A DNA stretch of 9,761 bases from Flavobacterium sp. (GTDB lineage Bacteria > Bacteroidota > Bacteroidia > Flavobacteriales > Flavobacteriaceae), in the NCBI GenBank assembly GCA_024642295.1, contig JAHEBK010000038.1, positions 1 through 9,761 of the forward strand, in the 5' to 3' direction. Positions 1 through 7,734 of this stretch are shown in pieces; the stretch's first letter is position 1, and each line of letters begins with the position of its first letter. A program made the position numbers and the translations under genes. The notes beneath the pieces are model-generated. The model was not told the DNA's origin. It was given only the letters and a program-made list of their open reading frames with translations, and ran no database searches.

Positions 1-1
1 G

Positions 2-1378
2 AATATACAAGCAGCATTTGTTATTAGGAATGGAAATTCTATACTAGCGAAACAATCGGTTTCTTTTTCTGCTACAAAAAAGACAGCTGCAGTTAATATA
101 CTTTTGCCTGCGGATAGAGTAGGAACACAAGTTTTTAAAGCGACCATTAATTCTGTCGAGAAAGAAAAAAACGAGTATAATAACAATAAAAATTTTGCGG
201 TTGAAATTATCGATCAAAAGACAAATGTTGCAATTGTTTCTGCTATTTCACACCCTGATATTGGTTCTTTAAAAAGAGCAATTGAATCTAATCAACAACG
301 TAAAGTAACGATAGTTAAACCAAATGATATCAAATCATTTGAAGGTGTATCTGTTTTGGTTTTGTATCAACCAACTTCCGAATTTAAAAGTATTTTTGAA
401 AAAAGCAAATCGGAAGGAATCAATAGTTTTATTATTACTGGGATGCACACTGACTTTAGTTTTTTGAACGAACAACAAACCTTTTTTGATTTCAAAATGA
501 GTAGCCAACAAGAGGATTATTTGGCTGGTTTTAATCCACAGTTTAACAATTTTGCTATCGAAAATATTGGTTTCGAAAATTTGCCCCCATTAGAAAATCC
601 TTTTGGGAAAATTACTACCAAAGGAAATGTAGCAGTCTTACTTTCGTCAAAAATTAGAAATATAGAAACCAATTCGCCTTTATTATCTTTTACAGAAAAT
701 CAGGGAAAGCGAATGGCGTTTCTTTTTGGTGAAAACAGTTGGAAATGGCGTTTGAATACTACTGTTGACAATCAAACTTCTGACCAATATGATGTCTTTA
801 TTGATAAAATTATTCAATATTTGGCTTCTAATACTGCCAAAAAATCATTAATAGTTCATCATGAAAACTTTTATAACTCTGGAGAAGGAATTGAAATTTC
901 AGCTCAATATTTTAATAAGAACTATGAGTTTGACGAAAAAGCACATTTGACCATTTCAGTAAGTAATAATAAGACTAAGCAAACCAAAAATTACGATTTG
1001 TTAAAAACAAATAATTCATACAAAGTAAATCTAGACGGACTTGGAGCTGGAAATTATAGTTTTACCGTTAAAGAATTGAATTCGAACAGTAGTTATTCTG
1101 GGAAATTTGAAGTTTTGGATTTTGATATCGAAAAACAATTTGTAAATCCTGATTTTGAAAAGCTAAATCAATTAGCTTCACAAACAGGAGGGAAGGTTTA
1201 CTATCCAAATCAAGTGGACGAGTTGGTAGATTTTTTACGTAATACTACCGAATACAAATCCATTCAAAAAAATAAAATCAATCGTTCGCCTTTGATTGAA
1301 TGGTATTGGTTATTAATTCTAATTGCCTTATTTCTTTCAACAGAATGGTTTGTACGAAAGTACAATGGTTTATTGTAA
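2..1378 (+). CDS. BatA/VWA-type membrane-anchored protein, C-terminal part (5' truncated by window)
   Basis: The frame is open from base 2, so the gene begins upstream of the window; 458 residues are visible, and a TTG at 104 is internal rather than the start. The visible part is mostly soluble and beta-rich. Near the C-terminus it has an A/S-x-x-TGG-x-x-Y element (residues about 391-399), then one membrane helix (about 431-446) with the ending EWFVRKYNGLL. This 'TGG then membrane helix then EW-x-x-R' ending is typical of large BatA-like or VWA/glutamine-amidotransferase-like membrane proteins in Bacteroidota, which have more membrane helices at the N-terminus (not visible here). The bulk would therefore lie in the periplasm. 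No enzyme active site can be recognised, and the cellular role is unknown. The stop lies 17 bp before the next gene on the same strand, so the two are probably co-transcribed. The family assignment rests mainly on the C-terminal pattern. Confidence 0.6.
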   Translation, partial: NIQAAFVIRNGNSILAKQSVSFSATKKTAAVNILLPADRVGTQVFKATINSVEKEKNEYNNNKNFAVEIIDQKTNVAIVSAISHPDIGSLKRAIESNQQRKVTIVKPNDIKSFEGVSVLVLYQPTSEFKSIFEKSKSEGINSFIITGMHTDFSFLNEQQTFFDFKMSSQQEDYLAGFNPQFNNFAIENIGFENLPPLENPFGKITTKGNVAVLLSSKIRNIETNSPLLSFTENQGKRMAFLFGENSWKWRLNTTVDNQTSDQYDVFIDKIIQYLASNTAKKSLIVHHENFYNSGEGIEISAQYFNKNYEFDEKAHLTISVSNNKTKQTKNYDLLKTNNSYKVNLDGLGAGNYSFTVKELNSNSSYSGKFEVLDFDIEKQFVNPDFEKLNQLASQTGGKVYYPNQVDELVDFLRNTTEYKSIQKNKINRSPLIEWYWLLILIALFLSTEWFVRKYNGLL

Positions 1379-1395
1379 TCTTTTAAAACTGTAGA

Positions 1396-2358
1396 TTGAA
1401 AAAAATAACAATTATATTTTCATTTTTAGAGTCCAATAAAACGGTTCAAAAAATCTTTTTTGTTCTCTTATTACTGATTTGTATTTTTGCAAGGGTTTCT
1501 CCTCCTATTGCTTTATTATTAGGATTAGTAGTAGCCAATCTTTCTGGACATCCTTTTTTGCCCTTTAATCATATTGCTATTCGGTATTTATTACAATTTT
1601 CTGTAGTTGGTTTGGGGTTTGGAATGAATGTAATGAACGCTTTAGCGATTGGTTCGACGAGTTTTTTATTTACAATTGTTTCAATAGTTAGCACGATTGT
1701 TTTTGGATACTTGATTGGGAAATGGTTAACCATTGAAAAGAAAACGGCGCATTTGATTTCTTGCGGTACAGCTATTTGTGGAGGAAGTGCAATTGCTGCT
1801 ATTGCACCCATTGTCAAATCAGATGAAAAACAAACATCAGTAGCTTTAGGGGTGATTTTCATTTTAAATTCATTTGCTCTTTTTCTTTTTCCTGCGGTAG
1901 GACATTGGCTCAGTTTGTCCCAGCAAGAATTTGGTTTATGGTGTGCGATTGCCATTCATGATACCAGTTCGGTAGTAGGAGCTGCAAATAAATATGGTCA
2001 TGAAGCTTTGGAAATTGCCACAACAGTAAAATTAGCTAGAGCCTTATGGATTATCCCGGTTGCCTTATTTACAACAGTGCTCTTTAAAAGTAAATCAAGT
2101 AAAATCAAAATCCCATATTTTATTGGATTTTTCATCATAGCAATGTTGTTAAACACTTATGTAGATTCAATTGCATTATTTGCTCCTAAAGTAGTTCTAA
2201 TGGCTAAAATTGGCTTGACTGTGACCTTGTTTCTTATAGGTTCAGGATTAAATTTCAATGTTTTACGAGCAGTTGGACTAAAACCATTACTTCAAGGAGT
2301 GGTATTATGGTTTTTTATAGCCGCTTTAGCTTTAGTATCTATTGTTTATTTTATTTAA
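1396..2358 (+). CDS. YeiH-family (UPF0324) putative sulfate exporter, integral membrane protein
   Basis: A 320-residue, very hydrophobic protein with about nine to ten membrane segments in the inner membrane. The family signature is clear: CGTAICGGSAIAAIAPIV at residues 123-140, the second conserved block FG-x-W-C-A-I-A-I-H-D-T-S-S-V-V-G-A-A at about 179-197, and a VKLARALWIIP helix at 211-221. These match the UPF0324/YeiH family (Cons_hypoth698), annotated as putative sulfate exporters; the substrate is not experimentally firm for most members. The start is a TTG at 1396: an in-frame TAA at 1384 closes the frame upstream and the first in-frame ATG would be near residue 77, inside the conserved fold. 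The TTG start gives the ordinary N-terminus MKKITIIF and a length only slightly below the family norm. The 3' end overlaps the converging gene by 8 bp, leaving no room for an intergenic terminator. Confidence 0.85.
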   Translation: MKKITIIFSFLESNKTVQKIFFVLLLLICIFARVSPPIALLLGLVVANLSGHPFLPFNHIAIRYLLQFSVVGLGFGMNVMNALAIGSTSFLFTIVSIVSTIVFGYLIGKWLTIEKKTAHLISCGTAICGGSAIAAIAPIVKSDEKQTSVALGVIFILNSFALFLFPAVGHWLSLSQQEFGLWCAIAIHDTSSVVGAANKYGHEALEIATTVKLARALWIIPVALFTTVLFKSKSSKIKIPYFIGFFIIAMLLNTYVDSIALFAPKVVLMAKIGLTVTLFLIGSGLNFNVLRAVGLKPLLQGVVLWFFIAALALVSIVYFI

Positions 2359-2947
2359 GACCTAACCTAGATTTTAATTTTAAAAACAACAAAGCTATTT
2401 TGTAAGCTGTATCAGGAGATGATTCTTTTTCATCATTAGGAATTTTATAAATTGCTAATAATTCATTTAAACTAAAGTCCACATCAGTGGTTTCAACTAA
2501 TTTTTGATGCATTATATTGATGTCTAAAGCTTCATTTTTCAAATGACCACATTCTAATCTCTCAAGAGCGGCATTGATCATTTCGACATGAAAACTAATA
2601 TTATGACCTACTAAAATTGCATTTCCTAAATAATCAATAAATGCTTTAATGGCATCTGGTTCCCCCATTTTTTTTAGCTTACTCTCAACAATAAAATCAA
2701 AAGGTTGCTTGTTGTCATGAAAATACTTGTACTGCATTAAAACAGTTTCAAAACTATCACCAATATGAATGCTATCATCTATTACAGAAAAAGCACCGAA
2801 TGTCAAAATTACATCATGCTGAATACTTTCACCTGTTGTTTCGAGTGAAAGAATAACATATCTTTTTGACTTTTTATTAAATGACAGCAAGTACGTTTTC
2901 CAGAATTCTGGATAAACTTTATTCATGTTTTTTAGCCAATCTAACAT
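2351..2947 (-). CDS. DnaQ-fold (DEDDh) exonuclease-like protein, catalytic residues largely replaced
   Basis: 198 residues with the layout of the DNA polymerase III epsilon/RNase T exonuclease fold. The Exo I strand is RYVILSLETTG (29-39), Exo II is VGHNISFHVEMIN (113-125), and the last helix is TAYKIALLFLKL (180-191). Active members need D-x-E in Exo I, D in Exo II (GHN-x-x-FD) and H-x(4)-D in Exo III. Here the first Asp is Ser34, the Exo II Asp is His120, and the Exo III His/Asp positions read Glu175 and Thr180; only Glu36 clearly remains. The fold is kept while metal binding is probably lost, so exonuclease activity is doubtful and a binding or regulatory role is more likely. Its ATG lies 2 bp after the stop of the DUF294 gene, so the two form an operon; pairing of DUF294/CBS proteins with DnaQ-like proteins recurs in bacteria, often near acetate transport genes. 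Fold confidence is high; inactivity is inferred. Confidence 0.82.
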   Translation of the reverse strand: MLDWLKNMNKVYPEFWKTYLLSFNKKSKRYVILSLETTGESIQHDVILTFGAFSVIDDSIHIGDSFETVLMQYKYFHDNKQPFDFIVESKLKKMGEPDAIKAFIDYLGNAILVGHNISFHVEMINAALERLECGHLKNEALDINIMHQKLVETTDVDFSLNELLAIYKIPNDEKESSPDTAYKIALLFLKLKSRLGLK

Positions 2948-2949
2948 AG

Positions 2950-4866
2950 TTATGAGAAATGAGTTAATTGAAATTTATGTTTTATCAAATCTTCCAATTC
3001 TTTCATTGGTAAGAGCGCATTTTTTAGTTTTTCACGATCAATTTTAGTTAATTCTTCAAGGTTTATGAATTGTCCCGAATCATCATTTTTAATTCCTTCT
3101 AAAGTTCTAAATTTAGTTAAAGTCAAAAATGCATCAGCACAATCAAGATAAATTTCAGAATTTTTTGGGTCCGTTATAGCTAATTGTTTGAATCGTACAT
3201 ACGTATTATTAATTCCTTTAATACCATAACTCAAAGTAAACAAACGTGCTCCATCAATAAGTGGCATCAAAGCACGAGTTTTAATATCAAATTTATTTTT
3301 ATTAGGTCCTTCTTCTTCGACTAAAAACTTCTTAAAAAAGCTCAACGAAGAATTCTTACGTAAGGCATCATTACCTAAAAAGTCATAAAACAGAATGTTG
3401 TTAATTGCATTTTCAAAGACAATAGTATTGATGGCATCTTCAATTCTTTGATCACCAAAAATAATTTCATAATCAAAAAAGACGCTACTTAATTCGTCGT
3501 TTTTTTCTCCTGGAGTTTTCATCCAAGTATCGAATTGTTTCAGCCAATCAGACAATGACTTACACCAAATCATATTACTGGAAACATGGCCATTAGGACA
3601 TAAAGTATAGCCTACTTTTTCTAATTTTAAAGTTGTTTTTTGAGCTAATTTTATAAAGTAATCTTTAATATCTCTAAACTTTTCAGGTGCTACATCTTCA
3701 AAAACCAAAAAACTATCTTGGTCTGTAAGTAGTAATTGTTCTTTTCTAGCTTGACTACCAATACTGAACCATGCAAAACGAGCAGGAGGGGAGCCTAATT
3801 CTAAAATAGATTGTTCAACGGCTCTTTTTAATAAAGCAAAATTAACTTCACTTGCGATATTAGTAATATGTGTTAGAGGAATGTTTTTTTGAATCGATGA
3901 TTGAATAATGTCAGCCAATCGCAAACGAATTTGTTTTAATTCACTAGCATTTTGAGAACGTTTAATTTCTTTAATCAATACACCAGGATTATTGGCTTGT
4001 GCTAAAATTAAATCATGTTCGGTAATTACACCTTTGATTTCTGTTTTGTCAGAACCGTCAAGGGTAACACACAAATGAGTGACATTGTTTTTTAACATCA
4101 ATAATTGAGCTTCAGCCAAAGATACATTCTCAGAAACAGTTATTACAGGCCATGTCATGATAGTATCAGCTGTATCAGTAATAAGGAAACGACCAGTAGC
4201 AATTTTTGTAGTCATATCTTTCTCTGTAACAATTCCCACTGGAACTTTATTTTCACTAACAATTGCATTATTTACCCGCATTTCAGCCATTAATTGGGCT
4301 ATTTCTTGAACAGTATTATTACCATTAGTAAGTAAAGGAGAAGTATTGAAAGTTAAGTTTTGAAAAAGTTGCATTCCCGATTGTTGTCCTGTAAAAAAAG
4401 CATTTTCGGAAATTAAATTGCTTTCGTAATTTTTTTTATCTTTTGTATTGCGTTTGTCAATTGAAAAACTTTCTAATAATTGACTTAATACATCTGGATT
4501 ATTAGCTACAAATGGTCTAAAAACCGCAATTGGAATTGCAAAAACAACACTTTCTTCACGTGCTCTTGCAGTCATTATATAATTGTTTTTTGCAAAAAAC
4601 GGACGTAATCCAAAAATGGTTCCTTGATGACATTTGTCTAAAATTGTTTCTTCTGCATCAGAAATAATATAAAGATTTATCAGTCCCGAGGCAACAACAT
4701 AAAAACTATCGTGTAATGCATCGTTAATTTTAAAAAGTGCTTTATTTTTTTCTAAATTAATAACGCGAATACTAGATGCAATTTCAGATAATTCTTCAAC
4801 TGACAAATGGTCAAATGGCGAATATTCTTTTAAAAAATCAGCAATATGTTGAGCAATTGAATTCAT
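2950..4866 (-). CDS. cNMP-binding-like / CBS pair / DUF294 nucleotidyltransferase-like signalling protein
   Basis: 638 residues, cytosolic, with four parts. A cyclic-nucleotide-binding-like beta-barrel spans about 15-130. A CBS pair spans about 184-290 (GIVTEKD at 211-217, GVITEHDL at 279-286), usually an adenosine-nucleotide sensor. A DUF294 nucleotidyltransferase-like domain covers about 325-455 with the GlnD-like motif GSQARKE (370-376) plus TDQD (381-384). The DUF294 C-terminal helical domain follows to about 630. The cNMP phosphate cassette reads FGLRPFFAKNNY at 85-96: the usual Glu after FG and the usual Arg are Leu87 and Tyr96, so cAMP binding in the classical way is unlikely. An alternative TTG start at 4890 would add eight residues, but that TTG is part of a perfect -7 box; the ATG at 4866 sits behind an A-rich leader and is preferred. 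It is first in an operon with the DnaQ-fold gene. Physiological role is not established. Confidence 0.88.
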   Translation of the reverse strand: MNSIAQHIADFLKEYSPFDHLSVEELSEIASSIRVINLEKNKALFKINDALHDSFYVVASGLINLYIISDAEETILDKCHQGTIFGLRPFFAKNNYIMTARAREESVVFAIPIAVFRPFVANNPDVLSQLLESFSIDKRNTKDKKNYESNLISENAFFTGQQSGMQLFQNLTFNTSPLLTNGNNTVQEIAQLMAEMRVNNAIVSENKVPVGIVTEKDMTTKIATGRFLITDTADTIMTWPVITVSENVSLAEAQLLMLKNNVTHLCVTLDGSDKTEIKGVITEHDLILAQANNPGVLIKEIKRSQNASELKQIRLRLADIIQSSIQKNIPLTHITNIASEVNFALLKRAVEQSILELGSPPARFAWFSIGSQARKEQLLLTDQDSFLVFEDVAPEKFRDIKDYFIKLAQKTTLKLEKVGYTLCPNGHVSSNMIWCKSLSDWLKQFDTWMKTPGEKNDELSSVFFDYEIIFGDQRIEDAINTIVFENAINNILFYDFLGNDALRKNSSLSFFKKFLVEEEGPNKNKFDIKTRALMPLIDGARLFTLSYGIKGINNTYVRFKQLAITDPKNSEIYLDCADAFLTLTKFRTLEGIKNDDSGQFINLEELTKIDREKLKNALLPMKELEDLIKHKFQLTHFS

Positions 4867-4887
4867 ATTTTTTTTCGTTCTGTTCTG

Positions 4888-4895
4888 CAAAATTA
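4888..4895 (-). promoter_or_regulatory. Bacteroidota-type -7 box for the DUF294 operon
   Basis: The minus strand reads TAATTTTG, a perfect match to the Bacteroidota -7 consensus TAnnTTTG. It ends 21 bp before the ATG at 4866, the same distance as the -7 box before the MFS gene at the right end of the window. The upstream TTG element is poor: the nearest candidate is only 14 bp away rather than about 19-21. If real, it rules out the TTG at 4890 as the start codon. Confidence 0.4.
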
Positions 4896-5056
4896 ATAAA
4901 ATTAATAGTCAATCTCATTGAAGATTGTTTGATTATAAATCTTTTATTAAAATATTTTTTTTTGATTCATTTTCTTAGAATATCAAAAAAATAGTATCTT
5001 TTTTTCTTTTATTGAAGCTTAATTTTCAATATTTAATTCATTTTAATCATTTCATT

Positions 5057-5111
<55 letters not shown>

Positions 5112-5229
5112 GATTCAAATTTTTATAGCTGTTAAATATAACGTTTGTAGCTATTTTGTAATAAAAAAATGAAAAACTATGATACATTAAAAAAAAATGT
5201 ATTTTTACTTTACGCTTATTTAAGATTAA

Positions 5230-5709
5230 ATGACTTCAAACGAAAAAACAATTCATCAATTTTATACTGCATTTAAAAATGGTGATACTGACAACATGTT
5301 TAGTTATTATGATTTAAACATAAAATTTATAGATCCTATTTTTGGATTACTACACAACAATGATGTTTTATCAATGTGGTCCATGTTAATCGAAAAAAGC
5401 CAAGGTAATCTTTCAATAGAATTGTCGAATGTAAAAGCTGATGCATTTTTGGGTTCTGCAACTTGGATTGCCACTTATAATTATGGTAAAACCAAAAGAA
5501 AAGTTGTAAATAAAATTTATGCTAATTTTCATTTTAAAGACGGCTTAATAATTAAGCATACTGATAATTTTGATCTTTGGAAATGGTCTACACAAGCACT
5601 TGGATTGAAAGGATTAATTTTTGGATGGACAGGATTTATGCACAAAAAAATTCAAAAAAAAGCAATCATTTCTTTAAAAAAATATAAAAATTCACATTCA
5701 TTTGGCTAG
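5230..5709 (+). CDS. SnoaL/NTF2-like (nuclear transport factor 2 family) protein
   Basis: 159 residues, no signal peptide or membrane segment, so a cytosolic alpha+beta-barrel protein. The N-terminus (residues 4-24) is the usual first helix with FYTAFKNGD, followed by D-L-N-I-K-F-I-D-P-I-F-G (28-39), the MWSML helix (49-53), central strands, and the hallmark DNFDLWKWS-x-QALG (112-124). This is the pattern of SnoaL-like / ketosteroid-isomerase-like proteins, a fold used by isomerases, cyclases and pure ligand binders, so the substrate cannot be named. A basic tail (about 138-153) extends it past the roughly 130-140 residues common in the family. The ATG at 5230 agrees with the family N-terminus. 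It stands alone: 363 bp of non-coding DNA upstream and 178 bp downstream, with no strong terminator after it, so read-through into the permease operon is possible. Confidence 0.8.
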   Translation: MTSNEKTIHQFYTAFKNGDTDNMFSYYDLNIKFIDPIFGLLHNNDVLSMWSMLIEKSQGNLSIELSNVKADAFLGSATWIATYNYGKTKRKVVNKIYANFHFKDGLIIKHTDNFDLWKWSTQALGLKGLIFGWTGFMHKKIQKKAIISLKKYKNSHSFG

Positions 5710-5795
5710 ATTATTCCAATGCTTTAGGAATGCTCTACCTACACTACAATAATCATTTTTAGCATAAATTAATTGCCATATCTATTTTAACAGGA

Positions 5796-5826
5796 TTGTT
5801 AATATTTAATTACCCCCATTAATTTG
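5796..5826 (+). promoter_or_regulatory. Probable promoter of the permease operon
   Basis: A TTG at 5796-5798 is followed after 20 bp by TTAATTTG (5819-5826), one mismatch from the Bacteroidota -7 consensus TAnnTTTG, with spacing typical for flavobacterial promoters. Transcription would start near 5832, giving a leader of about 55 nt before the ATG at 5888. One mismatch in AT-rich DNA makes this only moderately supported. Confidence 0.35.
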
Positions 5827-5833
5827 GTAATTA
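5807..5833. repeat. Inverted repeat overlapping the permease promoter (operator or hairpin)
   Basis: Perfect 8-bp arms TAATTACC (5807-5814) and GGTAATTA (5826-5833), separated by 11 bp. The right arm starts at the last base of the proposed -7 box and reaches the expected start site. This position would suit a dimeric repressor. It could instead be a weak terminator for the SnoaL-like gene, since T-rich sequence follows. Confidence 0.4.
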
Positions 5834-5887
5834 TTTTCAAACACTTACCTTGCAACCCTCTTTATAAGATAAAATTCTATAGATAAA

Positions 5888-7666
5888 ATGAAAGAAATAG
5901 TACACAAAAAATTAAACGAACTACAAGCTACAGCTATTTGCGGAAATGATATTAGTTCTTCTTGTTTATATGTTTCGGCATTAACAATCATGTATGCGGG
6001 TCAATATGCATGGATTTCCTTGTTATTGGTTGCTGTTGTTCTTTTTTTATTCCGAAAAATATATGGCGAAGTAGTAGGTGCATTACCATTAAACGGTGGG
6101 GCTTACAACGTGCTTTTAAATACATCTTCTAAAAGATTAGCTTCTGTTGCTGCAACTTTAACCGTGTTGTCATATATGGCTACCGCAGTTATATCGGCTT
6201 CAGAAGGAGTACATTATTTAAGCAATATAATTCCTCAAATACATTCCTCATTTACTCTGTTGTATGTTGATTTTAGCTTTATTACTATTGCTACGGTCAT
6301 TATATTACTAATATTTACAACTTTAGCTATCATTGGTATTGGTGAATCAGCAATTGTCGCAGTAGTAATTTTCATTACTCACTTATCTACATTATCTTTA
6401 TTAGTTATTGCTTCAATTTGGTTTATATTTATGAACGGTCTGGATGTATTTAGTATGAACTGGAGTTTACCTATAAGCTCAGGTACAATAATGAACGCAT
6501 TGTTTTTAGGTTTCTCTGCTGCAATGTTAGGAATATCTGGTTTTGAAAGTTCAGCTAATTTTGTTGAAGAACAAGAACAAGGTGTTTTCCCTAAAACACT
6601 TCGTAATATGTGGGCCATTGTTAGTTTTTTTAACCCAGTAATTGCTTTATTATTAATATGTATTATACCTCTAGCACAAGTTGGAGAACACCAAGAATCG
6701 TTACTTGCCTTTTTAGGTCAAACAACAGGTGGTTCATGGTTAGCATATCTAATTTCAATTGATGCAGTATTAGTATTGTGTGGTGCTGTATTAACTTCAT
6801 TTGTTGGGGTTTCAGGATTATTAAACCGTATGACATTAGATAGAATTTTACCTAATTACTTCTTAAAACAAAACAAAAGAGGATCAAATTACAGAATTAT
6901 TATTAGCTTTTTAGTATTATGTGTATCGGTACTATTTGTTACTAAAGGCAATATTGTTGCCCTTGCAGGAGTTTATACTTTTTCATTTTTAGCAGTAATG
7001 GGATTATTTGGAATTGGAAATTTACTTTTGAAATTTAAAAGAAAAAAACTTCCTAGACCTGAAAAAGCAAGAGGTATTGCCGTGGTAACAGCTGTTTCAT
7101 TAATAATTGTAGCCTTTATTGGAAATATGGAATTGAACCTTACTTCATTTTATACCTTTTTACAATATTTAATCCCAGCATTTGGTTTTGTGGCTATAAT
7201 GCTAAATCGTTCTTTATTGATTAGACTTTTAATTGAAGCCTTAGAATATTTCTATAAACCTTTACGTAAAATGGTGATTTTTAGCAATCGTTATTTATTA
7301 AAAATGAATTTAAAAATAAAATCACAAGAATTTGTGTTTTTTACCAAAGGAGATGATGTTGCAATTATCAATAAAGTCATGCAATATGTTCAGAATAACG
7401 AAACTACTAAGAAATTGAAAATTGTAAATATTAATAAAGACCATGTTAATAATGAATTGTTAATTTCAGACCTTAAAGTTTTAGACCGTGCTTATCCTGA
7501 AATAGATATTGAATTTATTGAATTAGATGGTAATTTTGGTCCAGAGATTATTGATAAATTATCTAATGAATGGAATATTCCTAAGAACTTTATGTTTATT
7601 GGTTCTCCTGGAGATCGTTTCTCTTATCGTGTATCTGAATTAGGAGGAGTACGACTAATAATGTAA
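5888..7666 (+). CDS. APC-superfamily permease with C-terminal cytosolic alpha/beta domain
   Basis: 592 residues. Residues 1-440 form the transporter, with about twelve membrane helices. TM1 carries CGNDISSSCLYVSA (18-31) at the place where APC carriers have their unwound, substrate-binding segment. PLNGGAYN (67-74) matches the conserved P-x-x-GG-x-Y of TM2-TM3, and GFESSANFVEEQ (218-229) matches the TM6 motif. These mark an amino-acid/polyamine/organocation carrier; the substrate cannot be told. Residues about 475-592 are soluble, with alternating strands and helices (FVFFTKG, LKIVNIN, IEFIELD, NFMFIGSPG) and the ending ELGGVRLIM, a compact alpha/beta domain reminiscent of universal-stress-like domains that may gate transport. 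The domain is part of the same frame with no frameshift. The start at 5888 places MKEIVHKKLNELQATAICG directly before TM1 as expected. The outer-membrane barrel gene follows after 68 bp with no terminator visible. Confidence 0.85.
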   Translation: MKEIVHKKLNELQATAICGNDISSSCLYVSALTIMYAGQYAWISLLLVAVVLFLFRKIYGEVVGALPLNGGAYNVLLNTSSKRLASVAATLTVLSYMATAVISASEGVHYLSNIIPQIHSSFTLLYVDFSFITIATVIILLIFTTLAIIGIGESAIVAVVIFITHLSTLSLLVIASIWFIFMNGLDVFSMNWSLPISSGTIMNALFLGFSAAMLGISGFESSANFVEEQEQGVFPKTLRNMWAIVSFFNPVIALLLICIIPLAQVGEHQESLLAFLGQTTGGSWLAYLISIDAVLVLCGAVLTSFVGVSGLLNRMTLDRILPNYFLKQNKRGSNYRIIISFLVLCVSVLFVTKGNIVALAGVYTFSFLAVMGLFGIGNLLLKFKRKKLPRPEKARGIAVVTAVSLIIVAFIGNMELNLTSFYTFLQYLIPAFGFVAIMLNRSLLIRLLIEALEYFYKPLRKMVIFSNRYLLKMNLKIKSQEFVFFTKGDDVAIINKVMQYVQNNETTKKLKIVNINKDHVNNELLISDLKVLDRAYPEIDIEFIELDGNFGPEIIDKLSNEWNIPKNFMFIGSPGDRFSYRVSELGGVRLIM

Positions 7667-7734
7667 TTTTATTTTTAATTTGTCAGGATTTGGAAAAGAT
7701 TCGTCTTATTAATAATTCTAAAAATTAAATAATT

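Noticed and set aside
1569..1955. Open frame on the minus strand inside the YeiH-family gene
   Set aside because: It is fully antisense to a strongly recognised gene and its translation matches no family.
4105..4293. Plus-strand open frame antisense to the DUF294 gene
   Set aside because: It lies within the CBS-coding region, with a Cys/Ser-rich translation typical of a shadow frame.
4888..4890. TTG as start codon of the DUF294 protein
   Set aside because: It forms the end of a perfect -7 box, and the ATG 24 bp downstream has the expected leader and N-terminus.
4776..4994. Plus-strand open frame across the DUF294 start and the spacer
   Set aside because: Half of it is antisense to coding sequence and the rest is low-complexity A/T; no promoter or family match.
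5182..5202. Hairpin ATACATT-A7-AATGTAT before the SnoaL-like gene
   Set aside because: Only one G-C pair in the stem; such structures are expected by chance here and it has no clear transcript to terminate.
5169..5276. Short ORF starting at an ATG before the SnoaL-like gene and overlapping it out of frame
   Set aside because: About 35 codons of Lys/Asn/Tyr-rich low-complexity sequence; likely a chance frame in AT-rich DNA.
5713..5731. Short inverted repeat ATTCC/GGAAT after the SnoaL-like gene, as a terminator
   Set aside because: Five-bp stem, 9-nt loop and no T-run afterwards.
6379..6618. Minus-strand open frame inside the permease gene
   Set aside because: Antisense shadow of conserved transmembrane coding sequence.
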